In this document: piece by piece, positions 30,390 through 42,772 of the stretch
Layout: every line of letters starts with the position of its first letter
Position numbering within the stretch: the stretch's first letter is position 1
NCBI GenBank assembly: GCA_010909165.1
Contig: VJWM01000327.1
Location: 1-64,000, forward strand
Direction: 5' to 3'
Source of the DNA: Anthoceros angustus
Lineage: Eukaryota > Streptophyta > Anthocerotopsida > Anthocerotales > Anthocerotaceae
Length of the DNA stretch: 64,000 nt
Program-made: the position numbers and the translations under genes
Notes under the pieces: generated by a model
Database searches by the model: none
What the model saw: only the letters and a program-made list of their open reading frames with translations
What the model was told of the DNA's origin: nothing

Positions 30390-31340
30390 TTGCCACTCAT
30401 TTTCAATGGCCGGATGCACAACCTACATGGCAAGTGGACTCCCCTTGGCCGGTGTCCCAAGTTCCTTGCAGTATCACTGCGCAAGCGACTACGTGCATGC
30501 GAGAAAAGCGTGGCAAAAGGAAGAAAAGCAAGAAAGTTCGGCGAGGCCGGCCCTACTAAGGCGGTGGCAAACAAGAGATGGGAGGAAGGCGACCTTCTTA
30601 CGTTGATTGCAAGAAAAGAAGACATGGTCAAACATAGAGAAGGAGGTACCAAGGAGGCGAATGATGAGGTGAAGCTTGTTGGGCTGCAATATCGATTGCA
30701 TGTGCGACTTTAGGGATCTTCAAGACTAACAAAGCGATTAAGGGCCTGGAAGCTTTGATGACACTTCAACAAGGTGCAAGATTGGGAGAGGCTTGGCAGT
30801 CATTCGGGAAGGTCAAGCTATTGGGCTATGAGGAAGGGAGGCGAGAGGCACGAAACTCCCAAAGCTATGAGTAGAACAACATGCGATGCTATACGACCTG
30901 CTGCAACAAAGCAATGAATAGCCACGGAACTGTGGATAGCAGCAACAAAACAAGGCAAGCAGATACTAACAGTACCACTAGCATGGCGGCGGAGAGGAAG
31001 GCACCCCATGCAAGCAAAGCGATGAATGGAGTGCAAGCGGAGGAAACTAAAAGCACAGAATGGAGTAAGCGGCCTTGTACCTTTATTTGAGAAGAACCAT
31101 GCATAACAGATGGATTTACTAAGAGCTAAAGAGGAGTCCAAACAGGCTAGGCATCAACAAATCTTAGAACTAGAGCGAGAGAAGATAGCATGTTGCTACA
31201 GAACACAAAAAGATAGACTGCAGTTTTGAGATTGGCAGGGGCATGTTGTTAGCAATGACTGAGCTTTCAAGCAGTATTCGGAATTTAGGAGCTTCTCTAA
31301 TAGAAGCTGCCCAAATTAAAAATGGCAATACAAAATAAGT
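30390..31340 (+). pseudogene. Possible trihelix (Myb/SANT-like) DNA-binding protein relic
   Basis: In shifting plus-strand frames I see 'NKRWEEGDLLTLIARKEDM' near 30560-30620, the start of a trihelix-like fold, then 'CDFRDLQD' near 30700, and near 31110-31200 a coiled-coil tail 'MDLLRAKEESKQARHQQILE' followed by 'LEREKIA'. A final segment, 'LAMTELSSSIRNLGASLIEA', ends at about 31335. The order resembles plant trihelix proteins or the accessory protein of PIF/Harbinger transposons. Stops and frameshifts throughout mean it is not functional. Confidence 0.35.
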
Positions 31341-31344
31341 GGAT

Positions 31345-32829
31345 GTGTGGCTTCGCTCTTCTTCCTTCATGATTTGGAAGCTTTATTAAGTGCTCTTGTC
31401 CATACACATTCTGGCTATAGTCTTCTTTGTATGTTTGTAATGTAGTCTTATTCTTCTTCGTCAATACGTAATACATGCATTAAAGCAGCTCGTAATCTAT
31501 GTCCTTCTGGGTTGCCTGGGTCTATTGGATTATGTACGGTTCTTGAACAACATAATATTCATACCGGCGGAATAATGTAAGCCGATTATGAAAAAATTGC
31601 CGCCGCTTGGTACTTTTCATACAGTTACTAATTCACGACAAACACGGCTCTTCGAAAGCACATGCGCCCGTGCTAAGCAATCATTCAGATTGCGAATTCA
31701 ATTTTGTGTCCAAAGGTGTTTGAAATGAAGGTGCCAAGGTGCAGGGATGCTTCCTCCCAGGCGGCAATGCTCAGTTATAAGTAGAGTACGTCCGTTCAAG
31801 TATATTGAAAAACGGCCTCAGGGCCAGACATATAACAACTTCCTACTAGAAGATCCGGCATGTCATCAACTCCAAAGACTGCCCATACGACATACGATTG
31901 CGTGAACACGAATATGTTTTAGCCACCTAAGGAAGTGCAGGGTCTGAAGATTCAACTACACACAAACCGGCTTCACTATCGGGAACTAGGGTGACATTTC
32001 TAAGACGTTCTTCATATGTCTCTCCGAAAGAGTCAACAGCCATCATCGCCTGGGCGTCGTCGTCTTCCTTCCCGTCAACCGGTGAGTGCCGCCGACCTCT
32101 GTATGTTGCCCCTCATCTGAGGTCTCCTCTTTCTTTCATTCGCTTCGACCCTAGAGGCACAATTTGAGCCTTGCCAATATCCTTCTCGCTCACGCAAACC
32201 TCCTTGGCCCAGAATTGTGATGGACCGCTACGATGCGGCTCGTGGGTCAGCTCCTCCTCCGCATCCGGCAGCACTTCATATCCATGTACACGCTGTGGAA
32301 TGAATTCTGCACACCTTTTGTCCGCCTCGATAGAAATACAAAACAGAGTCCGCGCAATATCGGCGGATTCTTGAAAGCCTCTTTTGCGCTTTGGGCGGAG
32401 GTTGCCAACCCTTTCTCATATCATGCAAAACACGTGTTTTTAAAAGAGATGTGCTTAATGGCAGGTTCCACTTAGAACAATGTAAGTAAAATAGAGGTTT
32501 TTTTCCATGTATGCACACTTTTGTTTGAGTGCGCCGGTCGTCCGGCGCACCCTTCCGAGACATACTCTGGGGGAAAGGGCAGAGTGCCAGCACTATGGGT
32601 CCAAAACACGTAAAGTCGCGGCCTCGTCTGGGGCCTCGATGCGCCCAGTTGATTTTTTTTCGGGGTAGTGCAGGTGAATTTTTAGAGAGAGAATTGACCT
32701 TTTGGTCATTGTTTTACCCAGACAGTAAAATTCATTACAATATAGTAGAAAATCATCTACCATCAAGGTACAAAACAACTGAACCATCCAAGTGGGGTAA
32801 AAATCATCTACCATCAAGGTAGAAAATAG
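31345..32829. other. Low-information region
   Basis: No gene is recognised; the ORFs at 32171-32475 and on the opposite strand overlap and have no family features. A 20-bp direct repeat (aatcatctaccatcaaggta) occurs at 32751-32770 and 32802-32821. Confidence 0.4.
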
Positions 32830-35800
32830 AGCACTAGAGTAGAAAACATGACGACCAAGTGAATACCAGCTGGGTCTAGTAGAAGCTCATTCTAGAAATC
32901 CCACCAAAATCGCTAATCTGACAAAAACATTTTCTGTTAAATAATATTCATGCGGATCCGGGATATACAAAACCAACAAAGAAACCTTTTCTTTGCGAGT
33001 TTCTGATATCCGTAATGAAATACAAATTCAACTAATGAAGAGTAAATACCAATAGATTGAACTCGCTAGATTGAACTCTACTTCAACAACAATGGAACCT
33101 ACAAACAAAACGAAAACAAGACACAAACCGTGATTAGGTGATACTAGAAAACACCGGAATAATCATAGCAAATACTTAGAAATGATACTCACCTTATTTA
33201 GGAAATTGATCGATAATTATACAGATTGAAAACGTAATTTTCACGACCACTTGGCTTGATTGGCTTGTACAAAGATCATTCTTGGCAACCAATTGATGAA
33301 GCGAGGACTTGGACGAAATTGTCCGCTTCGCAAGGTGACAACCTAATAAAATACAACCATTGATTTTCAATGTAATTAATAAAGAGCATAAGAAAACTTA
33401 CCAATCGACGGATTTTCGCAGAGCATGCAAATATCTCGAGGCACATTCTTACGCCTGTTCTTTCCACCGCAATCTTGAACCTCTTGCTTTATCCGCCGCT
33501 TGCCTCTTGATGCTTAATGTGCTCTTGTCTCCTCTCCACATTTCTCCTCCGAATCTCAAGGGCTTTCTCTTGCTTAGAGACTCGTAATTCAACTTTACGC
33601 CTCTCTCTATAAGAGCCTCCAAATCCTTTTGCCACAAACTCCAATTTCGCCTATCATACTCCAATTCCCACTCGAATCTCGAAGCACGCTCAAAGCCACT
33701 TCCATTTCCATTTGCTCCACAATACAATATCCAGAGGTGCTACCATGCCACATTCCGGTTAACTTCGATGACGATCACATCACTATGCACAATGCCCTCC
33801 AACAGGGACCACCGCATCCACTTTTGTATCAATGTTGAAATGAGGGACAAAAGGTCACTACACTAGTCGCAGGATTCACAACCGCCAAGATAAACATAAT
33901 CGGAAACTCCAAAAGAAGTGAAAACAAACAAAACAGACAAAGAATCAACCTTGTCAACATATGGAATTTCACTAGAACACCCAGTTGGTCTGTTATCCAT
34001 CCGGATGCCTTGGCCACGCTTTCGTGGAGGTATGTTTGCAACCAAAACACCACGCCTCCCACAACAAGAGACCAGATGATTAAAACAGATCCAACATGGC
34101 TGCGCAACCAAGGAACCCGAATACCAACCGAACTTGTGAAAACAATGGACCACATGGTGCGAAAACTCGTCGTCGACATTGTTCAAAGGTCCGCTTTCAT
34201 GATGAACAACAGAGTGGCTACAGAGACCTAACACACAAAACAAGTCAGACAGATTTTGATCAAGTCCCTACAAACTTGCAACAAATCTCAAACACTTACA
34301 TTGTTAACTGTTGCACTGCTCGATCTTCAGCCGACTAGAAAATACAATTTCGTGAGTCACATTGAGGACGATTTGGAAGAACACCCTTAAATCATCCCCG
34401 CATCCGATTAAGTTCGTTCAAAAGCTCGATAGGATCGCCGCTCACCGTGAACAAGGACTCTTCTACTGCTTTGCTTGACCCACCATATCTCGCAAACCAT
34501 ATCGAACGCGTGAAGGAACATACAAAGGACTCAAATGTCACAAGCTTTCAAAACATATTACCTTGAGAATCCAGATCCGCTTTATGGCCACACTTCTCCC
34601 AAAGATCAAGGCACCGAGCCATCGTCAACGTGTAATCATTGTTACACGGCAGCTCTTATTGGTGTAATAGCCAACGAGCCCATGCTTCACCATGGTCTTC
34701 ATGAACCTTGACAACATTCCTTTTGAAACACGGAGTTTTGCATACCAAGCCTAGCCAAAAACAAAACAGCTTAGTAAATAAACCACAAAACTTAAGCCCA
34801 AATAAAACTTACATTTGATCTTGGGTTATCAATTGTTGAATTGAACAGAACCCCGAATTGAATTTTTGTCTTGCCACTTGGGAGAGTGTTCAATAACTTT
34901 AAAAGTTTCGATAACATCCTCGTCAGAATCTTGACCTTTTGACTAAATGCTCACTCGTAATTCTTCATGTCCACTTTGTAATTTTTGAAAGCCGCTTCTT
35001 CATACCGCAAATAAAAGCGAGCTTAATACATCAAAACCAAAGATACAATGAACAAAACAACCAAAACATACGAACAAAAGGTCCTCAATCTGAACGAGAA
35101 GTCCTCGATGAGTGTTATGTAACTCTTCACCACCTCGAACTCCAAACCTGGTCATGCAAAAATATGCACACCTGCAAACAATAGAGGCATAAGGCCTCCA
35201 GGTTTAAAACCATAAATGAACAATCAAGGTGCACCCCTAAACCAACAATATTACCTTTTTTGAGCCCCCCGCCCAAATGAGCATTGATGATCTCTGTGTG
35301 AAAGAATCCGTTGCTCATCATCATCAGAAATCAACTTCACCTCTTTTCGACATGACACAATCCCAAGGTCCTTGCTGATTTTCATGGACGCAACCAGCGC
35401 TGCCTGGGACCCATGGAAAATTCCATGAAACATGTTGATCATGAACATCGAACCAAGCCGGCTTTGGTTCAAGATGCACTTCCTTGTTAAAATTCGGTTA
35501 AAACCACGAAAAGAAAGACATCAACCGCATAAGCAAGAAGATCAAAATCACCATGTGAAAGGAAAAACTATCAAAATCAACAAGTAAGAAAACATCACTA
35601 CTTACGCTTCGGAGAAAATCTCCGTTGTCCTTCGATTCGAACTTGATGGAAAAAGGATATCGAATAAGATTTAGATCCTTGTGAGGATATCCTCAACAGA
35701 GTATCCCATCCCCGACCCACTCACTTTCATAAAGGCCCGACGACTTGACACCGCTTATTCCGCTTTGGACCTATCCTCCCCACCACTCAAAGCATCATTC

Positions 35801-38540
35801 ACCTCCTCGGGACTAGGGTCAAATCGCCTCCGAAAATTGCTTCATCATCAATTTCCTCCATACCCATGGCAAAGTCATCTTGGGATCATCACACTTTAGC
35901 CTCTCAAACATATCAAGCACTTGATCGTGATGACCTGTGGTCGTGAACCACAACAGTATGGAAAACCGCCCACCAAAGCATTCTGCTCAACGGCAGCACA
36001 CAAATCTCTAGACTCAGACAGTTTTGGCAAAGACTCACAACCATGGGATCGCTTATCAAGAAATCATTCTCCCCACAAACCGGACCTCTCTATTAATCGA
36101 CATAGTTAGTAATCTCGCAAGAGGACCTTCAACCAAAGCCACAGTCGAGTGTCCACCCTTCCTCTTCTCGAACAAAACTCCGCACGTCGAGCATCCTTCT
36201 TGGATGAAAGTGCCTTGGCGGTTTGGAAGTCTTTGGGAACTAAATAAGTTCCTTCACTGCACCAAGACACCATCAACTTTACCATCATCCTCAGGGATGA
36301 GTTGCGTGCGAATCATGGATTTGACACGCCTTGTGTATATGGCTTAGCCATGACTTCGCCCAAGATCCTTGTTTTTCCCGCCAAGCCCAGGGGTTTTCTT
36401 TTAGGAGCCATCCGCAAAGCCAAAAAGAATTAGAGTGGACAAGGAACACAACCATCCTAAAGGAGAACTTCACAAACAAAAGACAAAATAAAAACACTTA
36501 CATGGTGTTCGAACTTCCAAAACGAACTCTCAAGGGTCTAATGATGATTATAAAACAATCCAAGACAAAGAGAGGGGTGTGGGGACATGGCAGAACATTC
36601 ATTGAATCTACACATTGTTAAATTTAGTGATCCTTTCCACTTTATGTTAGTGAGAGAAGAGCACTCCTTTCCCAAAAACACATACTGTAATTAGACCTAT
36701 TTGCCAAATAATAAGAAAAAAAAAAGTAGCCCCAGCATAAAACAAAAGACTACGTATAACGCATAACATTCAATCGTGACTAATCAAGCAAGAAGAGGTT
36801 ATCCCGACGCATGACTGTAATAACGCTTGGCCAACCTTCACACGATGAATGAAGCCTACACACAAAATTTCAGAATTAAATAACTTATAAGTGGTACCAA
36901 AGCAAACTCTTACCACGAAGACAAACAATGAAAAATGACAAAGACCATCGGTCAATACATACAAGAATCATACCATATCAAGGATAATATAAAACAAAAC
37001 TTCAACCTCGCACAAAGCTTGTCCAAGAAAGCTTGTCCGCACCAAGCGAAACCAATAAGAAAGAAGAAGCACGCTTTGCGACAAAACAAACAAACGAGGT
37101 AATTATAATGCACAAAAGAAAAAAGTAAACCACAGGTAACACGTCAGTTTGACACTAACCAACACTCTTACATTAAAAATCTTATGCAATTACTCTGCTC
37201 ATAAGAATACAAAACAATTAAAAATGCTGCTCAACATAAAGAACAATGCAAGATAAAACAAGATAATAGCATTTTTCAACAAGAATATGCAAAGCGAGTA
37301 ACAAATGACACAAAAGACGCTTCGACGTACCAAACAAGGTCCCAAATGTCCGCCACTACATCTCAAACCTTGACCAAAAAAGCGGAGAGAGTAAGATCAC
37401 ACGAGCAAGGCAACCCTCCGAGAAAGAACAAAGGCAAGCTTTGCAGATCGACAAAACAAACAAACGATATAACATGAGACACATGAGACAAATGTAATAC
37501 AATGTAATCATACTTGAAAGGTCAAGTAACCAACCTCTTACGTCCAACAACCTCTTGCACATTACTGCTTCAAAAAGGAATAGAAGACAATAAGAACAAA
37601 ATATCTTTCAACATTATGAAAACAATGCAAAGCTATCAAGAGAAGATAACATATTTCCAATAAACATATGTAAACGCAGATTTTGACAAAAGACATTTGA
37701 TGACTTACCAAAGTGGTCCCGATCTATGACCGCCACTTCAAACGAAAACTTGATCGCATCAAAACACAGGAGAGGGTTACAACACACGAGCAAAGCGAAG
37801 TCCGAGAACAAAAGACTTGCAGTTGCATAGCCGCTTTAACGACACATTTTAAACCAGAACAAAACTACACGAAGACACGAGAATCAAAACCTAAATAACA
37901 AAATCGATCGTAACGCGATAGAGACAAGAAGACGCAAGACAAAGAAATGATACCAAGCCATGGAACCACAACGACAACAAGGATAAAGGGACACTTCCAA
38001 CAAACAAACAACAAGCAACGAGATTTTGAAGAGAAAGAACACAAGTATCACACATGCAACAGATGAACAAAAGTAAGCCTAGCTACAACCATGTAGCTCA
38101 AAAAGCTCCAAGTCAAGACAACACGGCTGGTCGCTTACATGAAAAAAGGAAGTAACACCATCGACTGAATAAGAACAAGATCAAGAATTAAATGAACTAC
38201 AAAGAACGAGAATCAAATAGAAAACAAAAGAGCACTAGGGACATACAAATATAACATCTTAGTGTGTCTTTCCTAAGAAAGATAAACAATCACGCAGTGC
38301 AAAGAACAACATCAACAATGGACAAATACACAAAACATCCTACGATATATAGAAACTTGAATACACTACCACCATAGGTAGACAAAACACCAAACCCGAA
38401 CAGACTAGAAAACAAAAGAATGAAATGCACTAAAGCGCCAAATACACTACTCCGAGCAACGAAGCAACAACAAACCAAAACAACAAGACACAAAACAACA
38501 GACGCCAAGGAATGAAAACAACGTGAATGCGATGGACAGC
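32830..38540. other. Tract with strong A-over-T bias on the plus strand
   Basis: Over about 5.7 kb the plus strand is full of 'aaaacaaac' type sequence, while long T runs are almost absent. Short, unrelated ORF pieces on the minus strand are separated by stretches that start with GT and are T-rich on that strand. One example is the piece ending near 35258 in AAAAAG|GTAATA, and another is the coiled-coil-like, Arg/Glu-rich block at 33727-33449 ('FEWELEYDRRNWSLWQKDLE'). This is what a minus-strand intron-rich gene or old transposon would look like. I recognise no protein family. Confidence 0.35.
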
Positions 38541-38585
38541 GACTTCAAATGGGAGCAAAAGGCCTTAACCTTAAGCGATCAGAAA

Positions 38586-38968
38586 CCTTGGCCTTGTCAA
38601 ACAACCTTGGCCTCGGACTAAGCAAGCACATGGACCTTAGAGGCAAAGACACCTTCGAACATGGGAACCCCTTGGCCTTCAAAAGAACCTTCAAAAGAGC
38701 AGAAACCTTGGCCTTCAAACAAACTTTACAGAGACCTTGGCGAACCATCGAGAAAGGCCTTAACCATTGGAAAGGGCCCGAAAGAAACCTTGGCCCAAAA
38801 CTTGACCTTAGCCTAGCGAACCTAGAACACCTTGGCCTTCAATGAGCTACAACCAGCCTTCTGAGGTAACCAAAGACGCTGGCTAAACTAGAACTAGACC
38901 CTTCCCCAAACAGAGAAGGAAGACCTTGGCCTAAAAACTAAACACGAGCAAAACACCTAAGCCTTGGC
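38586..38968. repeat. Cluster of CCTTGGCC motifs
   Basis: The palindrome-like octamer CCTTGGCC occurs at about 38586, 38605, 38671, 38706, 38789, 38830, 38923 and 38961, with near matches (CCTTGGCG, CCTTAGCC, GGCCTTAACC) between them. Spacing is irregular at 19 to 93 bp. Neighbouring units share 'agaaaccttggccttcaaa', which suggests an old minisatellite of about 36 bp. Confidence 0.65.
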
Positions 38969-39030
38969 CAGAGACTAGACCACCTGACTTGAAAAGATGT
39001 AATGACAAAAGAACTCGCTCGAGGGAAGCC

Positions 39031-39058
39031 ATTTATATAGGCCAGCAAAACCCTAAAT
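39031..39058 (-). promoter_or_regulatory. Candidate minus-strand core promoter (TATA box plus telobox)
   Basis: On the minus strand a clean CTATATAAAT (39031-39040) is preceded by a telobox-like TTTAGGGTTT (39047-39058). Transcription would run leftwards into the CCTTGGCC block and the A-rich tract. Teloboxes are known in promoters of plant translation genes, but no matching gene could be identified here. Confidence 0.4.
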
Positions 39059-39620
39059 ATTCTCACCGGCCGCTCTTTCTCTTCTACCAAGCGGTTTGAA
39101 TTTACCGAACCTAACATTCCGAGCCCAATTCCAAACCAACGTAGGTTTGCCATTCACGCTACTGCTCAACCAAACCTAGATTCAATTTTCCAAACCTAGC
39201 CTAACGCACCAAACCTAATCTCCGAACCCCGATGCAGAGGCAACTGTTACCGCCAACCACATCGCCACGCACCATCGAACCATCTAGAACCTAACTTTCG
39301 TATTAAACAAGATGCACATAGGGTTATCACTCACACACGCCGCCAGTCGCCGCGGGTCACGTCGGCGGTCCGCAGACATCGCTGGCCACCAGTGACCTTG
39401 CTCGCCACGGTGTCCTGAGAAGGTCCGCGCAATCGGCTCTTCCTTTCATCTAGGTAACGCCCACTACATGCGCCGATGCACTTCTTCTTCGCCGCTTAGT
39501 TCCGGATCTAGGTGGGTATGCAATTGCGCTCGATTCTCGAAACCATCCGATCACGCCCTTGCAGCCCACACCGGTCCCATCTCCCCGCCACCGCCAACAC
39601 GACATCAAGAAGTCTCGATC

Positions 39621-39985
39621 AAGGCCCTCCGTGGTACGAGGTCAAGCACACACGCTCTTCTTTGTTTTTCGCTGCAATTGCCAACGCCACGCCGCTGGCT
39701 TGCCCGCCTCCCGGTAGCCGTAATCGCCATCGTGAGTTCCGCTTCCGCCTTGCCTGATTTAATTGTCAAGTCTCAGACATAGCGCACAAAACCTCGAAGG
39801 CCCCTCCGTAGGCGTTGTCAAGCACACTTACGCCGTGTCTTCTCTTTTGTTTTTCGTTGCAGCCCACTGCCAACGCCCACCGTCGCTGGCTTTGCTTCCG
39901 CCCGCCCGATAGCCGTAATCGCTCGTGAGTTTGCTGCTTAACGCTTTTGCTTATGATTTATTGCGTCGAGACATATCGCACAAAA
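39621..39985. repeat. Tandem duplication of about 176 bp
   Basis: Copies begin 'aaggccctccgt' at 39621 and 'aaggcccctccgt' at 39797. Each contains 'tttgtttttcg', 'gccaacgcc' and 'agccgtaatcgc', and ends near 'agacatagcgcacaaaacc' or 'agacatatcgcacaaaacc'. They differ by many small indels. A third, more decayed copy may follow at about 40000. Confidence 0.65.
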
Positions 39986-40883
39986 CCACTCGGCTGTGGT
40001 AATCGTGTGTCTACTCGCACCGTATCTTTGTTTGTTTTTTCGTCATATGAGTGCTCGCATCCCGCACGCACAGTAAGTCATCTTTTGCTTTTGAAGCTTG
40101 TATCCGATGCGTTATGCATGCCCGCTTGTCGCGGCATGGTAGTTGCTGGAGTATGCATGCGCTTTCGCACAAAGAAAGAGTCACCCACGTGCTGCAACGC
40201 CGATCAAGATGCTTGATGAAACGCTCACCTGCTCTACTTTTGCCTTTTCACTAGCCGCGTATGTTCCGCGTTTCCTGTTGTCACCACAACATGCGTAGTC
40301 AACGCAGTAGATGCAAACAGCATGCCGCAATACGCGCACGTGAGTGTTGCCGCACGCATGTGTTACATGTTATGCACTTTGTAAACTCACGCCTCCTCCT
40401 CCGTATTTGAGTGCAGCGGTCACCGCAAGAACGCACGTGTCGGGCAGAATTCATGCCAGCGTTCCGAGGGGCATGCCGTAAACTATTGCATGTTTGACGC
40501 AAAGGTAAGCATCGCACTATGAGTCTTTAGCCGATTGCCATCCTCCGAAACATGCAATCTTGTGTGTGCGCTTGAGAACATCCGATGCCACAAACGGATT
40601 GTGCAATTTTTAACACATTTTGATGCGGATCGCGAACAATTGGTCGGAAGCACCCGGAACGCGGACGTCCTGCCCCTTGCTCAACTTGTCGCTTTATGCG
40701 GCGCCTTTGTTCACCGATTTGACTAGCTTCCACTATGATAAGTGTTCGATGGCTTTTGAATCGGGATGGAATCGAGAAGCAAGCAACGATTTTCAAATCC
40801 AAGAAGGTACTTGATTGTTATTCGATTATACGCTTCTTACTTTGCTTTTACTTTTACTAATATTTATGTGTCAACCCCCGCAG

Positions 40884-41149
40884 ACAAGAACCATGACGCC
40901 ACCGTGAGCGCCACTCGACAAATTACTTCCCACCCATGGGGATCCAGATATGACGCTAACGCAGAGTTTGAACCACCACTGGAGATAAGAAAGATCGTAG
41001 AAAAAGGTATTCGTGAAAATGATTGCGTTAGTCCTGTATGTTCTCGTTGGTCGAGTCTAACAAAACCCGTGGGTTGTCCTCATGAGCACACAATGTTCGT
41101 CATGGACAAACAAGACCTTAAGCATCTTTGTAGATGCCCGCTTGAATAA
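40884..41149 (+). other. Possible coding exon, unrecognised
   Basis: After an acceptor-like 'cccccgcag' (ending 40883), an open frame runs 88 codons to TAA at 41147-41149, with 'FEPPLEIRKIVEKGIREND' and several Cys and His residues near the end ('HTMFVMDKQDLKHLCRC'). Short exon-like pieces with plausible splice sites follow to about 42160. I could not connect them into a gene or name a family. Confidence 0.2.
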
Positions 41150-42268
41150 GATAAAGAAGGTAAGCACTTTTTTAATTCATAAACTTGATCTAAGTATGCT
41201 CAAATCCAAAATCTTAACCCTAAATTTATCTCGCATAGGATAAAAAGAACCTTCAACAACAAATCAATTGAGCCGGAAACGATACACTTGTGGAAAGGTT
41301 TAATGGACACCGATTTCAATGCAAACAATGTTGGAGGGATATCAAAGTTCAATCCAGGCAGTAATGGAGGTAATCTGAAATTACATTCATACCTTCTTTG
41401 CTTCTTCACATTTACCTTCTTATAACTTGGCACACGTAACGGAAAACAAGTAAAAACATAAAGGACAAAGTCGATAAGATTGACAACAACATTGACAACG
41501 CAGCCATCTCCAATCAGGTATACAAAATGTATAATGTATATAATTTGGATTAATATGATTTTGGTTTAAGAAAGTAATGATTTTGGTTTTGATCGTGCAA
41601 AAAGAGAAAAATTGATGACTTCAAGGAGGATGGACCAACTTACAGTCACTTGAGTTCACCGAGTTTGGAAAGTGGATGAGCAATTTTCAATATCCACCAC
41701 TTTTCAAGACTTTAAAATAAGTAAGTCGTAATTTGGGAGCATAGTCTAAAAGAGCACACCCATCTTGAATGAAGATGGGTCCAACCCAACATTCGAAAGC
41801 AGATGATCCAAGCAAGTAAGTCGCGATAACTTCTTTCTTCTATTATTTTCATTACATATAATTCTATGTAATGTAATTCGTATGCATTGAATGCGTAGAT
41901 AGGGGCAGCAATTGAAAATAAGGAGTTGAAAACGATGACTTGTTGTCTCTCATGGAAGAACCGAGACAACGAAAAATATTCAAAAGGTACATCGCTTTGA
42001 AAGGTAATATCTGCATTCCAAGAAAAATTCTAATGTTTCTTCTCGTAACATACGATCACATTTTCCGCAGTGGGGAATCTTCACAAAGACGTGTTTAACG
42101 CTTGTCGAAAAGGTATATGCAAAGAAAGATCTTCTCCGAATTGAAATGGAGGTAAATGACTAATTACTTTTACTTTTTGTTTGTAGTTATCAAAGAATCA
42201 AAACGAGTTGTTTTCACTCTTTGAGGTGAGTACTAAAGGTGAGTACTAAAGGTCGGGGTGCACGGCCT

Positions 42269-42302
42269 AGAACGGTCTCGGCCTCACGGCCTCGACCGTT
42301 CT
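42269..42302. other. Hairpin-forming inverted repeat
   Basis: AGAACGGTC (42269-42277) and GACCGTTCT (42294-42302) are perfect inverted copies around a 16-nt loop that is itself made of GGCCTC repeats. A 14-bp direct duplication (gtgagtactaaagg) lies just upstream at about 42226-42253. Confidence 0.6.
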
Positions 42303-42772
42303 CGGCCGTGACGCCCCTCCGCGCGTCCGTTCCCTAATACGTAGTATGCATTCAAATCAAATTCAGGCATTTTCCATGAAGAGTCAAAAACGGGAATTAT
42401 ACCGGTCAACCGGACAGAGCCCCTACTGTCTACAAGTCCTGGCTACCCAAAGGGTCATCTACTTCAACCAAATTGAGCTCCGAATCTAGCACCGCTTTCT
42501 ACATTTTCCAAATCCCGCCTGTCACCAAAGTCATCACCTTCAACTCAAAATGTAAAACGCTTGAGCCTCCGTTGTCTGCGTGGTAGTGTGCCGCTTTCAT
42601 CCCATATTGTCAATGCCTTGGTCTTCAACCGGCCGTCCCGGGTCTCATGGAGTCCTTCATTCTCGACCTTCTTTCCAAGCAAGCTATACACTTGCATTTT
42701 CCTGCCAATGCCTCCTCGCATGCATCTCCTTTGCCCAAAACTTGCTGTGGCCTCGCGAAAACTTATCCGTTG

